Shown piece by piece: positions 28,189 through 36,915 of a DNA stretch of 64,000 nucleotides (position 1 is its first letter; the number at the start of each line of letters is the position of its first letter). The notes beneath the pieces are model-generated. The model worked only from the letters and a program-made list of their open reading frames with translations, ran no database searches and was not told the origin of the DNA. This DNA comes from Shewanella loihica PV-4 (GTDB lineage Bacteria > Pseudomonadota > Gammaproteobacteria > Enterobacterales > Shewanellaceae): assembly GCF_000016065.1 (NCBI RefSeq), contig NC_009092.1, positions 3,100,001 to 3,164,000 of the forward strand, read 5' to 3'. A program made the translations under genes and the position numbers.

Positions 28189-28302
28189 ATTATTGACACA
28201 AAAAATCAATCACTGTGCAACATTGTTTTAGATCAACAAACCGATCCTTTTGCAGCCCTATAACAGCTCCTGAGCAATGACCAAACAAAAGGATCACAAT
28301 TA

Positions 28303-29493
28303 ATGAAACTTCACGCCCTCAGCCTCGCCGTGCTTGCCAGCTTGTCCGCCTCTGCCCTTGCGACAGAGAGCGTCGATCCCCTTAAGAAAGCCTTTATCGA
28401 CGACTCTCAAGTCAAAGTGCAATTCCGCCTGCGCTATGAAGATGTAGACCTGGCTGATGTCGACCAGCAAAATCAAACCACGCTGCGTACCCGCCTGACC
28501 TATCAAACCGGCGACATCTACAAGCTATTTGCCCTGGCTGAAGTGGACGACGTGCGCTCTACCGACGATGAGCCACTGATTGCCGACTATGAATATACAC
28601 AAATTAATCAGGCCTTTATCGGTTACCGCGGCCCGGCTAATACCTTGGCTCAATATGGCCGTCAGCGCATCCTGCTCGACAACCAACGCTTCGTCGGTGG
28701 CGTTGGCTTCCGTCAAAATGAACAAACCTATGATGCCTTCTCGGTGAAGAACACTGCGGTAGAGGGGCTGACGGCCTACTACGCCTATGTGAATAACGTT
28801 AATCGTATCTTCCCGGAAGGTTCGGGTAAGGATGAGCACAAGAACAAGACCCACCTGGTTAACGTTAACTACAAAGGGTTAGACTTCGTTAAGCTTAGTG
28901 GTTACGCCTATCTTATCGACAACGTCAATGTGGCCGCCTTCTCCACCGATACCTATGGCCTTCGCGCCACTGGCGATATCAAACTGGATCAACTCAAGTT
29001 CAATTACGAGGCAGAGTACGCGCAGCAGTCTGAAGGCGGCGACAACCCTGTCAGCTACTCAGCCCCTTACTATAAGCTCGGTGCGGGGGTGAACTTCGAT
29101 GCCTTCGGCGCGAAAGTGGGCTACGAGGTGTTAGGTTCTGACGATGGCAAGGCGGGCTTTATCACGCCACTGGCCACACTACACGCCTTTAACGGCTGGA
29201 CAGATAAGTTCCTCTTCGGCGGCAAGGGTAACTGGGAAAACGGTATCGTAGATACTCATGTGATCCTGACCGCAAAGGTTGCAGGCTTGAAACTATTGGC
29301 CAAGTACCACAAGTTTGATTCAGACTACGGCGATGTGGACATGGGTAAGGAATGGGGCGTCTCGGCTACCTATCCTTTCGCCCAGCACTATAGCCTAGGG
29401 GTGAAATACGCCAGCTTCAGCGGTGCCGATGCTGGATATGCCTTCTCTAACGACACAGACAAACTCTGGTTGACCTTCCAGGCAAACTACTAA
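28303..29493 (+). CDS. Outer-membrane porin, alginate-export/OprD-like barrel
   Basis: Predicted outer-membrane channel; solute unknown. A signal peptide ends at ALA-TES. The 375-residue mature part is a succession of amphipathic beta strands (for example VKVQFRLRYEDVDLADV) and ends in LWLTFQANY with a terminal aromatic, typical of BAM substrates. The sequence NQAFIGYRGPANTLAQYGRQ with RILLDNQRFVGGVGFRQN is the pattern of the alginate_exp-type porins common in Shewanella. It is monocistronic, preceded by a Crp/Fnr-like site and followed by hairpins. Confidence 0.85.
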   Translation: MKLHALSLAVLASLSASALATESVDPLKKAFIDDSQVKVQFRLRYEDVDLADVDQQNQTTLRTRLTYQTGDIYKLFALAEVDDVRSTDDEPLIADYEYTQINQAFIGYRGPANTLAQYGRQRILLDNQRFVGGVGFRQNEQTYDAFSVKNTAVEGLTAYYAYVNNVNRIFPEGSGKDEHKNKTHLVNVNYKGLDFVKLSGYAYLIDNVNVAAFSTDTYGLRATGDIKLDQLKFNYEAEYAQQSEGGDNPVSYSAPYYKLGAGVNFDAFGAKVGYEVLGSDDGKAGFITPLATLHAFNGWTDKFLFGGKGNWENGIVDTHVILTAKVAGLKLLAKYHKFDSDYGDVDMGKEWGVSATYPFAQHYSLGVKYASFSGADAGYAFSNDTDKLWLTFQANY

Positions 29494-29502
29494 GCCCTTT
29501 TC

Positions 29503-29602
29503 CTATCGCCCATAGCGGGCGATAGGCGCCAATACTCCCTGAGTAACAACAGCTTTTGCGGGAAAACCATAGGTGCCACGCCTTGGTCTTCCCGCTTTTT
29601 TA
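29503..29602 (+). terminator. Two hairpins after the porin gene, the second a terminator
   Basis: First, CTATCGCCC / GGGCGATAG around 29503-29525 (no T-run). Second, GCGGGAAAACC / GGTCTTCCCGC at 29558-29594 with a T-tract of seven at its end. The second is the likely terminator for the porin mRNA. Confidence 0.65.
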
Positions 29603-29694
29603 GCGGTAAATATCCTGTTAGCTTTTGGGCTAAATTGAAGTCTTTATTGGATGAAGTCTGTATTGAGTGAAATCTGTAGCTCGGGTAAGGCTTG

Positions 29695-30606
29695 TCACTC
29701 AGACAACAAGGCCTGTGCACTTACCATCTCACAGCGTAAATCTAGCGGATCTGTCGATGATAGGCTCAGCGCGAAGCGATACTCATCATCCAGTTGCCAA
29801 AGCTTACTCTGCCAGCCCGCAGCCGGTTGAGCCTGTTGTGGGTCATTGCCTAAATCCGTTTGCTGAGAATCTTCTTTGACGAGAAACAGGCGCGCCGCCT
29901 GCTCGAGCCGGGCTTGCCTGGCATCCAGGCCTTTAAAACTTAGCGCCTGACACTCTGTCTCACTCAACTCGAAATAAAAAGATTTGAGCGAGAGTGCCAG
30001 CCCAAGCCCCTTGGCCTTAATGTAGGACTCCTTCAAAGCCCAGAGGTCGAAGAAGCGCTCTCGCTGACGCGTGCTCGGCAGCGCCAACATGGCCTCTCGT
30101 TCCTGGCGGGTAAAGTAATGATTCAGGATGGCATGAATGTTAGTGTTCTGCCTCAGCCGCTCAATATCGACCCCGAGTTCCAGCCGCGGCGATTTAGCGA
30201 TAGCCAGCAACATATAGTCGCCGCTATGACTCAGATTAAACACCAGCTGGCTGCGCGCAAAAAAAGCCTTACTGAGCACAGGCTTACCCTTATCCAGGTA
30301 ATCGAAGCGCCACTCACTCGGGCCGATAGCGCCATCTATGTCGGCATTTAATTGGCTTTGGTTTAACGGGCTTTGGTTTAACGAACTTTGGTTCAACTGG
30401 GTATGAGCTTTTGACAACAGCGCGCGCAGATAACACCTGACCAGGAGCCCCTTCTCTCTCGCGGATGCCATTCGATAACGCATCACTTTCTGCTGCTCAT
30501 CCAAAGGTAAGGTATCGAGCAGGCGCCCTTGTTGATCGCTGCTAAGGCCTGGCAGGGTCAAGGGGCAAAGATAAAGATGTACGGGAATAATGTCGCCAGC
30601 GGCCAT
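29695..30606 (-). CDS. pfaE: 4'-phosphopantetheinyl transferase of the PUFA synthase (PfaE)
   Basis: Transfers phosphopantetheine from CoA to the serine of acyl carrier domains, here most likely the five ACPs of PfaA. It is a Sfp-type PPTase: the Mg/CoA motif is LGVDIERLRQ, and the second motif is LWALKESYIKAKGLGL. NLSHSGDYMLLAI is also typical. The ATG at 30606 has GAG 6 nt upstream; a TTG two codons earlier is less likely. It lies 9.6 kb before pfaA on the opposite strand, as in other Shewanella pfa loci. A short Asn-Gln-Ser-rich repeat sits at about residues 70-86. Confidence 0.93.
   Translation of the reverse strand: MAAGDIIPVHLYLCPLTLPGLSSDQQGRLLDTLPLDEQQKVMRYRMASAREKGLLVRCYLRALLSKAHTQLNQSSLNQSPLNQSQLNADIDGAIGPSEWRFDYLDKGKPVLSKAFFARSQLVFNLSHSGDYMLLAIAKSPRLELGVDIERLRQNTNIHAILNHYFTRQEREAMLALPSTRQRERFFDLWALKESYIKAKGLGLALSLKSFYFELSETECQALSFKGLDARQARLEQAARLFLVKEDSQQTDLGNDPQQAQPAAGWQSKLWQLDDEYRFALSLSSTDPLDLRCEMVSAQALLSE
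30356..30400. repeat. 15-bp tandem repeat inside pfaE, three copies
   Basis: CTTTGGTTTAACGGG, CTTTGGTTTAACGAA and CTTTGGTTCAACTGG, preceded by a decayed fourth copy. In the pfaE frame the units read as LNQSS/LNQSP/LNQSQ, so copy number can change without breaking the frame. It lies between the N- and C-terminal halves of the PPTase, a tolerant position. Confidence 0.85.
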
Positions 30607-30785
30607 GTTCAACTCGATTAATTTCCTGCGCTCAATATCCAGCAGAGGAGGAGAAAAGATAAGAGGCCCAAGCCTAGCATCTCAGGCTTAGGAGTACCAC
30701 ACATGCCTTTTAAGCTGAGCCTTTCAAGCGGCGCCGTTCAAAAGTCGTTCAAGCAAGGCCTCAAGCATATGATTAGACAGGCCAA

Positions 30786-32075
30786 CTAAAAGCTCCACTT
30801 AAGCTGCAGGTAACCCAAGGTGGAAGCCGACTGGCCGAACAGGCTGGCGCTCGAACCGTCGAAGCGCTGCGCGATCAGGCTAAGTTGCCAGTCATCCGCC
30901 AGCGAATACTGGTAGGTTAAGCCGACAAAAAAGGAGTCATCATCATAATAGCTGGCATTTGCACTGAGACGGCTGAGCGGCGTCAGATCAAAACCCAGAT
31001 CCAGATAATAGGTCCAGGTGGTGAAACTCAAAGTACGGGCAGAGAGCGGCAGATTCAAATAGAGCAAGGCACTGTCGACGCCCAGAGGCGACGAGATATA
31101 GAGGGCGGCGCCCAGTACGCGCCAGTTGGCATCAGTGGCAAAGCTGTAATCCATCTCCAGGGTCGCCACAGTACTGGCCTCAAGTATCTGTGTCGCGCTT
31201 GCGAGCGACTGCGTAGTCCTAGGCTCGGCATCGACAGGCGCCACGTATGATGTATTTATAGGATCGAAATGGGTCACCTCCCCATGCAGCCCCGCGCCCC
31301 AAATATCGCCGGCAAATCCGCCGCCAAACACCCTGTCGTCACGGGTCTCGCCGAGTATCAGCTGCCAATCCCAGCCCAAGTCATAGCCAAAAAAGTTATG
31401 CCCAAGATAGCGCCCGGCGTACTGACGATTCGTGCGGCCAATCGATACATCATTTATTGCGCTATCTGCCCCCTGGCTATAGACAAACTCCAGCTGGCTG
31501 GCGTAACCCAATTGGCGGCTAAGCTTAAGGGCATCGACCCCGCGACGCTCGGCATAATCGACATCATAAATAGAGTAGGCATTGAAGATATCATTGGGAT
31601 TCCAAAGCGTGCTCATGGCCCAGTTAACCCTAAAGCGGCCGGCGACCAGCTCCCAGTTGTCAGCAAACTCCCAGCTTAAATAAGCGCGATCTAACTGGCT
31701 GTTGCCGATCCAGCCGTCGCTATCTAGCCAGTTGGCCGACAGATCCCAGTAGCCGGGATCCCAGGCGAGCAGCTCCCCATAGCCCGGCAGCCTGCCGCTG
31801 TCCCCGACCATGAGGCGATTGCGCAGGCCAACATTCACCCTGAGCGACTGCCAGCGATACTCGGCGTCGATGCGATTATGCAGCAGGCTGTCCCAAAGCT
31901 GCTCGCCCTCGACCGGGGCAATGACAGAGCCGAGATAACTCACATAGCCCTTGACCTGCCAGGGCTGCTCTGGCGTAACGCCAGGAATGGGCGAGGCTAA
32001 AGCCGCAAGACTCAACACAGCCGCCCAAAGACAGACGGTGGCAGTCAACATTGGCCTTAACCCTAGCTTTAGCAT
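30786..32075 (-). CDS. Outer-membrane beta-barrel protein of the envelope cassette
   Basis: Function unknown. A signal peptide (LTATVCLWAAVLSLAALA) precedes a protein made of alternating beta strands and ending in LGYLQLKWSF, a typical barrel terminus. WNPNDIFNAYSIYD and RAYLSWEFADNWELVAGRFR resemble DUF1302-like or porin-like barrels, although I cannot name the family firmly. The ATG at 32075 or a GTG at 32081 could be the start. It is the last gene of a minus-strand group with an ABC transporter and a LolA-like protein, 13-19 bp after the ATPase, so it may be that system's outer-membrane component. Confidence 0.75.
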   Translation of the reverse strand: MLKLGLRPMLTATVCLWAAVLSLAALASPIPGVTPEQPWQVKGYVSYLGSVIAPVEGEQLWDSLLHNRIDAEYRWQSLRVNVGLRNRLMVGDSGRLPGYGELLAWDPGYWDLSANWLDSDGWIGNSQLDRAYLSWEFADNWELVAGRFRVNWAMSTLWNPNDIFNAYSIYDVDYAERRGVDALKLSRQLGYASQLEFVYSQGADSAINDVSIGRTNRQYAGRYLGHNFFGYDLGWDWQLILGETRDDRVFGGGFAGDIWGAGLHGEVTHFDPINTSYVAPVDAEPRTTQSLASATQILEASTVATLEMDYSFATDANWRVLGAALYISSPLGVDSALLYLNLPLSARTLSFTTWTYYLDLGFDLTPLSRLSANASYYDDDSFFVGLTYQYSLADDWQLSLIAQRFDGSSASLFGQSASTLGYLQLKWSF

Positions 32076-32094
32076 AAGCACTTAGCCGCCCGAT

Positions 32095-32778
32095 TCATTG
32101 ACGGCGATCCTCGACCAGGCGACCATCCTCGAAAACGATCACCCGCTTGGCCCTGGCGATCACCCTGGGGTCATGGGTCGAAAAGATAAAAGTCGTGCCC
32201 TCCTGCTCATTGAGCGACTGCATGATATCCAGCAGCTCGGCGGTGCTCTTAGCATCCAGGTTGGCCGTGGGCTCATCGGCCATCACAAACCTCGGTCTGG
32301 GGGCCAGAGCCCTTGCAACCGCTACCCTCTGCTGTTGCCCGCCCGACAACTTGGCGGGGATCTTATCCTGCTGAGCTGCCAGCCCCACCTGGGCGAGCAG
32401 CGCCATGGCCCGATCACGACACTCGGCCTCGCTGTGGCCCTGCAGCTGCATGACAAACTCGACATTCTCCAGCGCCGTCAGCACGGGCAGCAGGCTATAG
32501 TCCTGAAAGATAAAGCCCACATGGTCGCGGCGAAAGGCGATTAGCGCCTGCTCGCTCAGGTGGGTGATATCCTCACCGTCGATAAATACGGCGCCGCTAC
32601 TCGGACTGTCGATGCCACCGATCATGTTCAGCAGCGTGGTCTTGCCTGAGCCCGAGGGGCCCATGATGGCGACAAACTCGCCCTGGGCTATGGTGAGGTC
32701 CAGAGACTTTACCGCCGCCACCGGAAAGTCACTCTCGGGGTTATAGATCTTAGTCAATGCTTGAATCGCTATGGTCAT
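32095..32778 (-). CDS. ABC transporter ATPase, LolD/MacB family
   Basis: Energises the two permeases coded just upstream. All ATPase motifs are intact: Walker A GPSGSGKTTLLN (residues about 40-51), signature LSGGQQQRVAVARAL, Walker B FVMADEPTANLD and the switch STHDPRV. The insert-free 227-residue length and VKSLDLTIAQGEFVAIMGPS place it in the LolD/MacB/FtsE class, which works mechanically across the envelope instead of importing solutes. Confidence 0.92.
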   Translation of the reverse strand: MTIAIQALTKIYNPESDFPVAAVKSLDLTIAQGEFVAIMGPSGSGKTTLLNMIGGIDSPSSGAVFIDGEDITHLSEQALIAFRRDHVGFIFQDYSLLPVLTALENVEFVMQLQGHSEAECRDRAMALLAQVGLAAQQDKIPAKLSGGQQQRVAVARALAPRPRFVMADEPTANLDAKSTAELLDIMQSLNEQEGTTFIFSTHDPRVIARAKRVIVFEDGRLVEDRRQ

Positions 32779-32799
32779 TAAATATCTGACTCCTTTGGC

Positions 32800-34065
32800 C
32801 TAATGCTTCTGCGACATGGCGTCTACCGGACGCTGCTTGACGATCTGCCGCGCCGGATAGAGGGCCGCCAGCAGGCTAACAATCACCACCATCGCCAAGG
32901 TCGAGAGATACTGACCGAGGGTGACCTGGGGATAGAGGGTGGTCGATACGCCGAAGGCGCCGAGTCCATCGGCCATGTTACCAAGGGGGATGCCTGTGTT
33001 TGCCAGCAGCGCTATCACCAACACGCTCAGCATAAGACCAAGTAGCGCCCCCGTCAGCCCAAGCAGCAAAGACTCCAGCAGGATCAGCCCCATTATCTTG
33101 CGCTTCACCATGCCGATGGCCATCAGCACGCCAAACTCCCGCGTGCGCTCAAACACCGCCATCAACATGATGTTGGCAATCCCCAGCCCCAGCGCCGAGA
33201 TGAAGATCAGCAGAATCACCGCATTGCTGGTGTCCATCTGAGCGATAATGGTGGCCAGCATCGGCTGGATCTCTTGCCAGTCGCGCACCCTGTCCTGGGG
33301 CGACAGCACGCTCAATAGTATCTTGGCAAGCGCCTTGGCGCGGCTATTGTCCAGACTATCGCTTTTTGTCAGGCGAATGGCGATCTCATGCACGCCATCC
33401 AGCCCCGCCAACGCGGTCAGATCGGCGCGGCGCACATAGGCATTGGCCTCATCGAAGGTGCTGGAGGGGGAGCGATAGAGGCCCGCCACCCGAAACGCCG
33501 CCCCGCTAACCGCCTTGTCGGCGTTGCTGAAGGTAAGCACCACCTTGGAACCCAGCCTTAACTTGAGGCGGCTCGCCGTCTTCTCCGAGATCACTATGGG
33601 ATGCCGTCCACCGGCCTCGAGCCAGTCCCCCTGGGTGATATTGTCGGCGATGGGCGTCACCCTGGCCTCGGCGGCGGGGTCAACGCCATTGATGCGAATG
33701 CCGCGACTCGCCCGGGGCGAGGCCAGCATGCCCTGCACCACAAAGCGCGCCGAGACACCTTGCACCTCAGGGATCTGACTAAGCTCAGCCAGCACAGGCT
33801 CGGGCGCGCGTATCCGGCTATTGATATCCGGATCGAGCAGATAATCCTTGTTATGCACCTGCAGGTGGCTGGTCTGCCAGGCGACGGCGTTATCTATCAT
33901 GTTGGCGTACATGCCTGTCATGAAGCCTAACATCACCACCACGCCCACCAGGCCAAACACCATGGCGCACACCATGATGCTGGTGCGCAGGCGGTTACGC
34001 CACAGATTGCGCCAGGCCAAAAGGGCCAGCATGGGCGGATGCCAGCCAGAATTATCCTTGGTCAT
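32800..34065 (-). CDS. ABC permease, FtsX/LolC type (first)
   Basis: Inner-membrane subunit with the four-helix MacB/FtsX layout: one N-terminal helix (about residues 28-52), a large periplasmic domain (55-270), and three C-terminal helices, with GLGIANIMLMAVFERTREFG and VLMAIGMVKRKIMGLILLES as the FtsX signature. The start at 34065 has AGGAGG 5 nt upstream; it overlaps the second permease by 14 bp. It forms a heterodimer candidate with that protein and uses the LolD-like ATPase. Confidence 0.9.
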   Translation of the reverse strand: MTKDNSGWHPPMLALLAWRNLWRNRLRTSIMVCAMVFGLVGVVVMLGFMTGMYANMIDNAVAWQTSHLQVHNKDYLLDPDINSRIRAPEPVLAELSQIPEVQGVSARFVVQGMLASPRASRGIRINGVDPAAEARVTPIADNITQGDWLEAGGRHPIVISEKTASRLKLRLGSKVVLTFSNADKAVSGAAFRVAGLYRSPSSTFDEANAYVRRADLTALAGLDGVHEIAIRLTKSDSLDNSRAKALAKILLSVLSPQDRVRDWQEIQPMLATIIAQMDTSNAVILLIFISALGLGIANIMLMAVFERTREFGVLMAIGMVKRKIMGLILLESLLLGLTGALLGLMLSVLVIALLANTGIPLGNMADGLGAFGVSTTLYPQVTLGQYLSTLAMVVIVSLLAALYPARQIVKQRPVDAMSQKH

Positions 34066-35284
34066 CATCGCCTCCTTTGAGGGCCGCCACCACCACCAGA
34101 TGCTGGGTGCGCCACAGGGGGTAGCAGAGGCAGAGGGCCATCAGGCTGAGGATGATGATCACCTGATTGCGCACCAGCGCCAGCGATACCTTCATGGGCA
34201 TCACAGGCTCCCAGCCCATCTCGAGCATCATCTTGGCGGTCTCGCCAGTCAGAGAGATGGGATGATAATAGAAATAACCTATCACCACGCTGCTGACCCC
34301 AAGCCCCAAGGCCGTGCCCAAGGCGGCGATCAACAAGGATTCGATCATCACCAGGCGCAGCAAGGTCAGGCGCGCCATGCCAGTCGCCAGCACGACGCCA
34401 AACTCCCGCCTGCGCTCCAGCGTCATCATCAAGATGGTGGCAAACAGGGCAAAGCCGACGATAAGATAGAGCAGGCAGATCATAAACAGGCCGCCGGCCC
34501 TATCCAGGGCTATCTGCTGCGCCATCTCAGGGGCCAGCGACTGCCAGTCCCGCACCTTGACCCTATCACCATAAAGATTAGAAAGCCTCTCGGTCAGAGG
34601 CGCCACCTCATCTAAGTTGTCGCTATGCAGTACCCAGGAGGTCACCTGTTCACCGGTTGAAAACAAGCCTTGGGCCGCGCTCAGGGGCATATAGACCAAC
34701 TGATTGTCCAGCTGCGCCAGGGGGAAATGCAGTATGCCGGCGATAGGATAGACTCCTGCCGCCGTCTGGCCATGGTAGCCCTGACCATAGAGCACCAGCT
34801 CATCGCCGACACCCAGTTTCAGGTACTCCGCCAATCCTTGTCCCAGCAGCACCTGCTGGGCACCCGGGGTTAAGTAACGACCGGCCACCAGCTTGTCATC
34901 TATGCCCGAATAGTCGCTCTCAAGCTGCGGGCGTACGCCATACACCAGCACACCTTTGGAACGCTCTTCGCTTGACGCCAACAGGAAAGATTCGATTCTG
35001 GGCAGGGCGTAGCTGATGTGGGGTAAGGCCTTGGCCGGGGCGATAAAGTCATCATCGCCGGGCAGCAGATCTTCTATGCTCTCTGTGGTGGCATACTCGG
35101 GAGATTGCAGCTGGATCAGGCCGGTAGAGAAGCGGGCACTGTTGTCGATATTGTGCTCGTAACTGCCCTCCTGCATGCTGCGCATAAAGAGGGAGAGAAA
35201 CAGCGCCAGCGCCAGGGCAAAGGCGGTCAGCAGGGTGCGCCGCTTCTGCCGCCAGAGATTGCGCCACGCCAGCTTAATCAACAT
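34052..35284 (-). CDS. ABC permease, FtsX/LolC type (second)
   Basis: Second permease of the pair, with the same layout. The N-terminal LIKLAWRNLWRQKRRTLLTA precedes the first helix, the periplasmic domain covers about residues 45-255, and MTLERRREFGVVLATGMARL is the FtsX-type coupling motif. 410 aa. The overlap with its partner suggests equal production. The two are distinct enough to be ancient paralogues rather than a recent duplication. Confidence 0.9.
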   Translation of the reverse strand: MLIKLAWRNLWRQKRRTLLTAFALALALFLSLFMRSMQEGSYEHNIDNSARFSTGLIQLQSPEYATTESIEDLLPGDDDFIAPAKALPHISYALPRIESFLLASSEERSKGVLVYGVRPQLESDYSGIDDKLVAGRYLTPGAQQVLLGQGLAEYLKLGVGDELVLYGQGYHGQTAAGVYPIAGILHFPLAQLDNQLVYMPLSAAQGLFSTGEQVTSWVLHSDNLDEVAPLTERLSNLYGDRVKVRDWQSLAPEMAQQIALDRAGGLFMICLLYLIVGFALFATILMMTLERRREFGVVLATGMARLTLLRLVMIESLLIAALGTALGLGVSSVVIGYFYYHPISLTGETAKMMLEMGWEPVMPMKVSLALVRNQVIIILSLMALCLCYPLWRTQHLVVVAALKGGDDDQG

Positions 35285-35298
35285 GCCTCACCTCTATT

Positions 35299-35368
35299 CT
35301 TGTATCTAAGTTTCTATACCTAAGTCTTTGTACCTAAGTCCTTGTACCTAAGTCCTTGTACCTTAGCC
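35299..35368. repeat. 14-bp tandem repeat, about five copies
   Basis: Unit CTTGTACCTAAGTC; two units are nearly exact (35327-35340, 35341-35354) and the flanking ones decay (35299-35326 and 35355-35368). It fills most of the 109-bp gap between the LolA-like gene and the second permease, so it would be transcribed within the operon message. Confidence 0.85.
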
Positions 35369-35393
35369 TTAGCGTCTTAGATTTATCTCTGTG

Positions 35394-36206
35394 TTAGTCC
35401 CGCAGCGCCTTCATCTGCTGCTGAGAGAAGAAATCATCACCTATCTCAAAATCAAATGCCGCCTCATGGGTGATAAGCTCGGTGCGCTGCCCCGGTTTAT
35501 CGGCCGGGATCATCACCATCTTGGTGGCCAACATACGCCCGCCCATCTCCTGAATACCCGAGGTGGTCAGGGTGTTTACCTGCTCATCGAACTCGTCGAA
35601 AAATTCCACTTTACGCTGCAAATAATGGCGACTCGAGATCCAAAGACGGATACGGCTCCAGACCACTGGCGCGTCAGGCTTGGCAAAGGCATCGATGACG
35701 AAGCAGTCATCCCCCTCTATCGATTCGTGCTGCACCAGCTGATGGCGATAATCGACCACTATGGAGGACTGATTGATAAGATCGTCATTGGTGAAGTCTG
35801 AGCCCATCCAAGACTGACTCAACATGGAGGGAGCTATCTTGATGATGCGCTCGATGGCGGGCACCCAGTTCCACATCTCGCGGTAGCGTTTGAGAGACAC
35901 GCTGCCCTTGTCTTTCGCCGGCGCCGTCACCAGTACCAGCGACAGCTCCTGCCCCTTGGTCCAGCTCTTCATGCTCATGGAGCGCGTCCAGGCCGGACGC
36001 ACGATATTCATGGTCGCCACCACATAGCTGGACTTACCGCGCATCTGCTCGTCGGCGCGGCGCACTATCTCGCGCGCCTCCAGGGCGTCGCTACTATTTA
36101 TAACCGCAGTCTCAGTAGCCAGAGTCTCGGCTGTCGCTGAAATAGGTGCCATACACACCAGGGCAAGGCCTAGCATGCCCGCTAACCAAGGTCTCGATCC
36201 ATCCAT
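35394..36206 (-). CDS. LolA-like outer-membrane lipoprotein-sorting protein
   Basis: Periplasmic carrier candidate of the LolA/LppX fold. A signal peptide ends near TAETLA. The mature part shows the family pattern: VRRADEQMRGKSSYVVATMN, then RYREMWNWVPAIERIIKIAP and MLSQSWMGSDFTNDDLI. These are typical of the outer-membrane lipoprotein-sorting proteins found with MacB-type transporters, distinct from housekeeping LolA. GGAGG precedes the ATG. It heads the cassette; the substrate could be a lipid or lipoprotein, which is inference. Confidence 0.88.
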   Translation of the reverse strand: MDGSRPWLAGMLGLALVCMAPISATAETLATETAVINSSDALEAREIVRRADEQMRGKSSYVVATMNIVRPAWTRSMSMKSWTKGQELSLVLVTAPAKDKGSVSLKRYREMWNWVPAIERIIKIAPSMLSQSWMGSDFTNDDLINQSSIVVDYRHQLVQHESIEGDDCFVIDAFAKPDAPVVWSRIRLWISSRHYLQRKVEFFDEFDEQVNTLTTSGIQEMGGRMLATKMVMIPADKPGQRTELITHEAAFDFEIGDDFFSQQQMKALRD

Positions 36207-36342
36207 GTCGACGCCTCCAATAATTGCTCAAATGCCGCGCTAAACACTAAAACTTTAGACTATAACTTGTTGTCTTAAAAGGAAACAAACGAAAGTGTGA
36301 CCCGCTTTTTTCCCCTCACTCTTAACTTACTTAAACCTTTTC

Positions 36343-36702
36343 CTAAGCCTTTTCCCTGTCACCATGGCTTGGCGGTGTAGAGGTCACCAGAAATTCCAGC
36401 ACCTGCTCGCCGCCGTTGCGCAGGCAGTGAGCCTGACCCGGCGCCACATGCATCCCCTGGTGAGCAGTGAGTCTATGCTCGCTCCCCTCCACCTCAAGCA
36501 GCGCCGTGCCCGACAGGATAAAGAAAAACTGCTCCGCCACCTTATGGTAGTGACGCTGCTCGCCCCTGCCCACAGGTACCCGCTCCAGAATCACGCTCAG
36601 CGCAGGACGCTTCACTAGATGCCAGCCATCACAGGCCTTGCCTTCCATATCCTGTTCGCCCCAAAGATAGTGCTCACTGTTGTCGCGACTGACCACCTTC
36701 AT
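36343..36702 (-). CDS. Single-domain cupin protein
   Basis: Small beta-barrel metal-binding protein of unknown activity. Cupin motif 1 reads EQRHYHKVAEQFFFILSGTA (two His, one Glu) and motif 2 is VAPGQAHCLRN. Such 119-residue cupins may act as isomerases, oxygenases or sensors. AAGGAG lies 9 nt before the ATG. It follows the EF-G paralogue on the same strand but behind a strong terminator. Confidence 0.88.
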   Translation of the reverse strand: MKVVSRDNSEHYLWGEQDMEGKACDGWHLVKRPALSVILERVPVGRGEQRHYHKVAEQFFFILSGTALLEVEGSEHRLTAHQGMHVAPGQAHCLRNGGEQVLEFLVTSTPPSHGDREKA

Positions 36703-36825
36703 CGATGCCCACTCCTTATTTCCGCTGCTAGATTAATTTATGATGCGACCAAGCTAATCCTAAGGCCCAGCGAGTGCAATAAGCGTCAGGGCATTTAGCT
36801 AATGCAACATAGCGCTGGCACAAGA

Positions 36826-36852
36826 AAAAAGGAGAACTTAGTTCTCCTTTTT
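36826..36852. terminator. Terminator after the EF-G paralogue
   Basis: Stem AAAAAGGAGAAC / GTTCTCCTTTTT with a 3-nt loop. It ends the minus-strand EF-G transcript about 65 bp after its stop. Confidence 0.9.
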
Positions 36853-36915
36853 CCAGCTCATTTTCAATGACTCATGTTTCAAGAGCAGTAAATGACACTA
36901 ATGCCTGATCGAGTT

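Noticed and set aside
28193..28221. Sigma-70 promoter for the porin from TTGACA at 28193
   Set aside because: No acceptable -10 lies 16-18 bp downstream.
28042..28263. 73-codon frame upstream of the porin
   Set aside because: AT-rich regulatory gap; no ribosome site, and it overlaps the Crp/Fnr-type site.
35299..35368. CRISPR array
   Set aside because: Units are 14 bp head-to-tail with no spacers; a simple tandem repeat.
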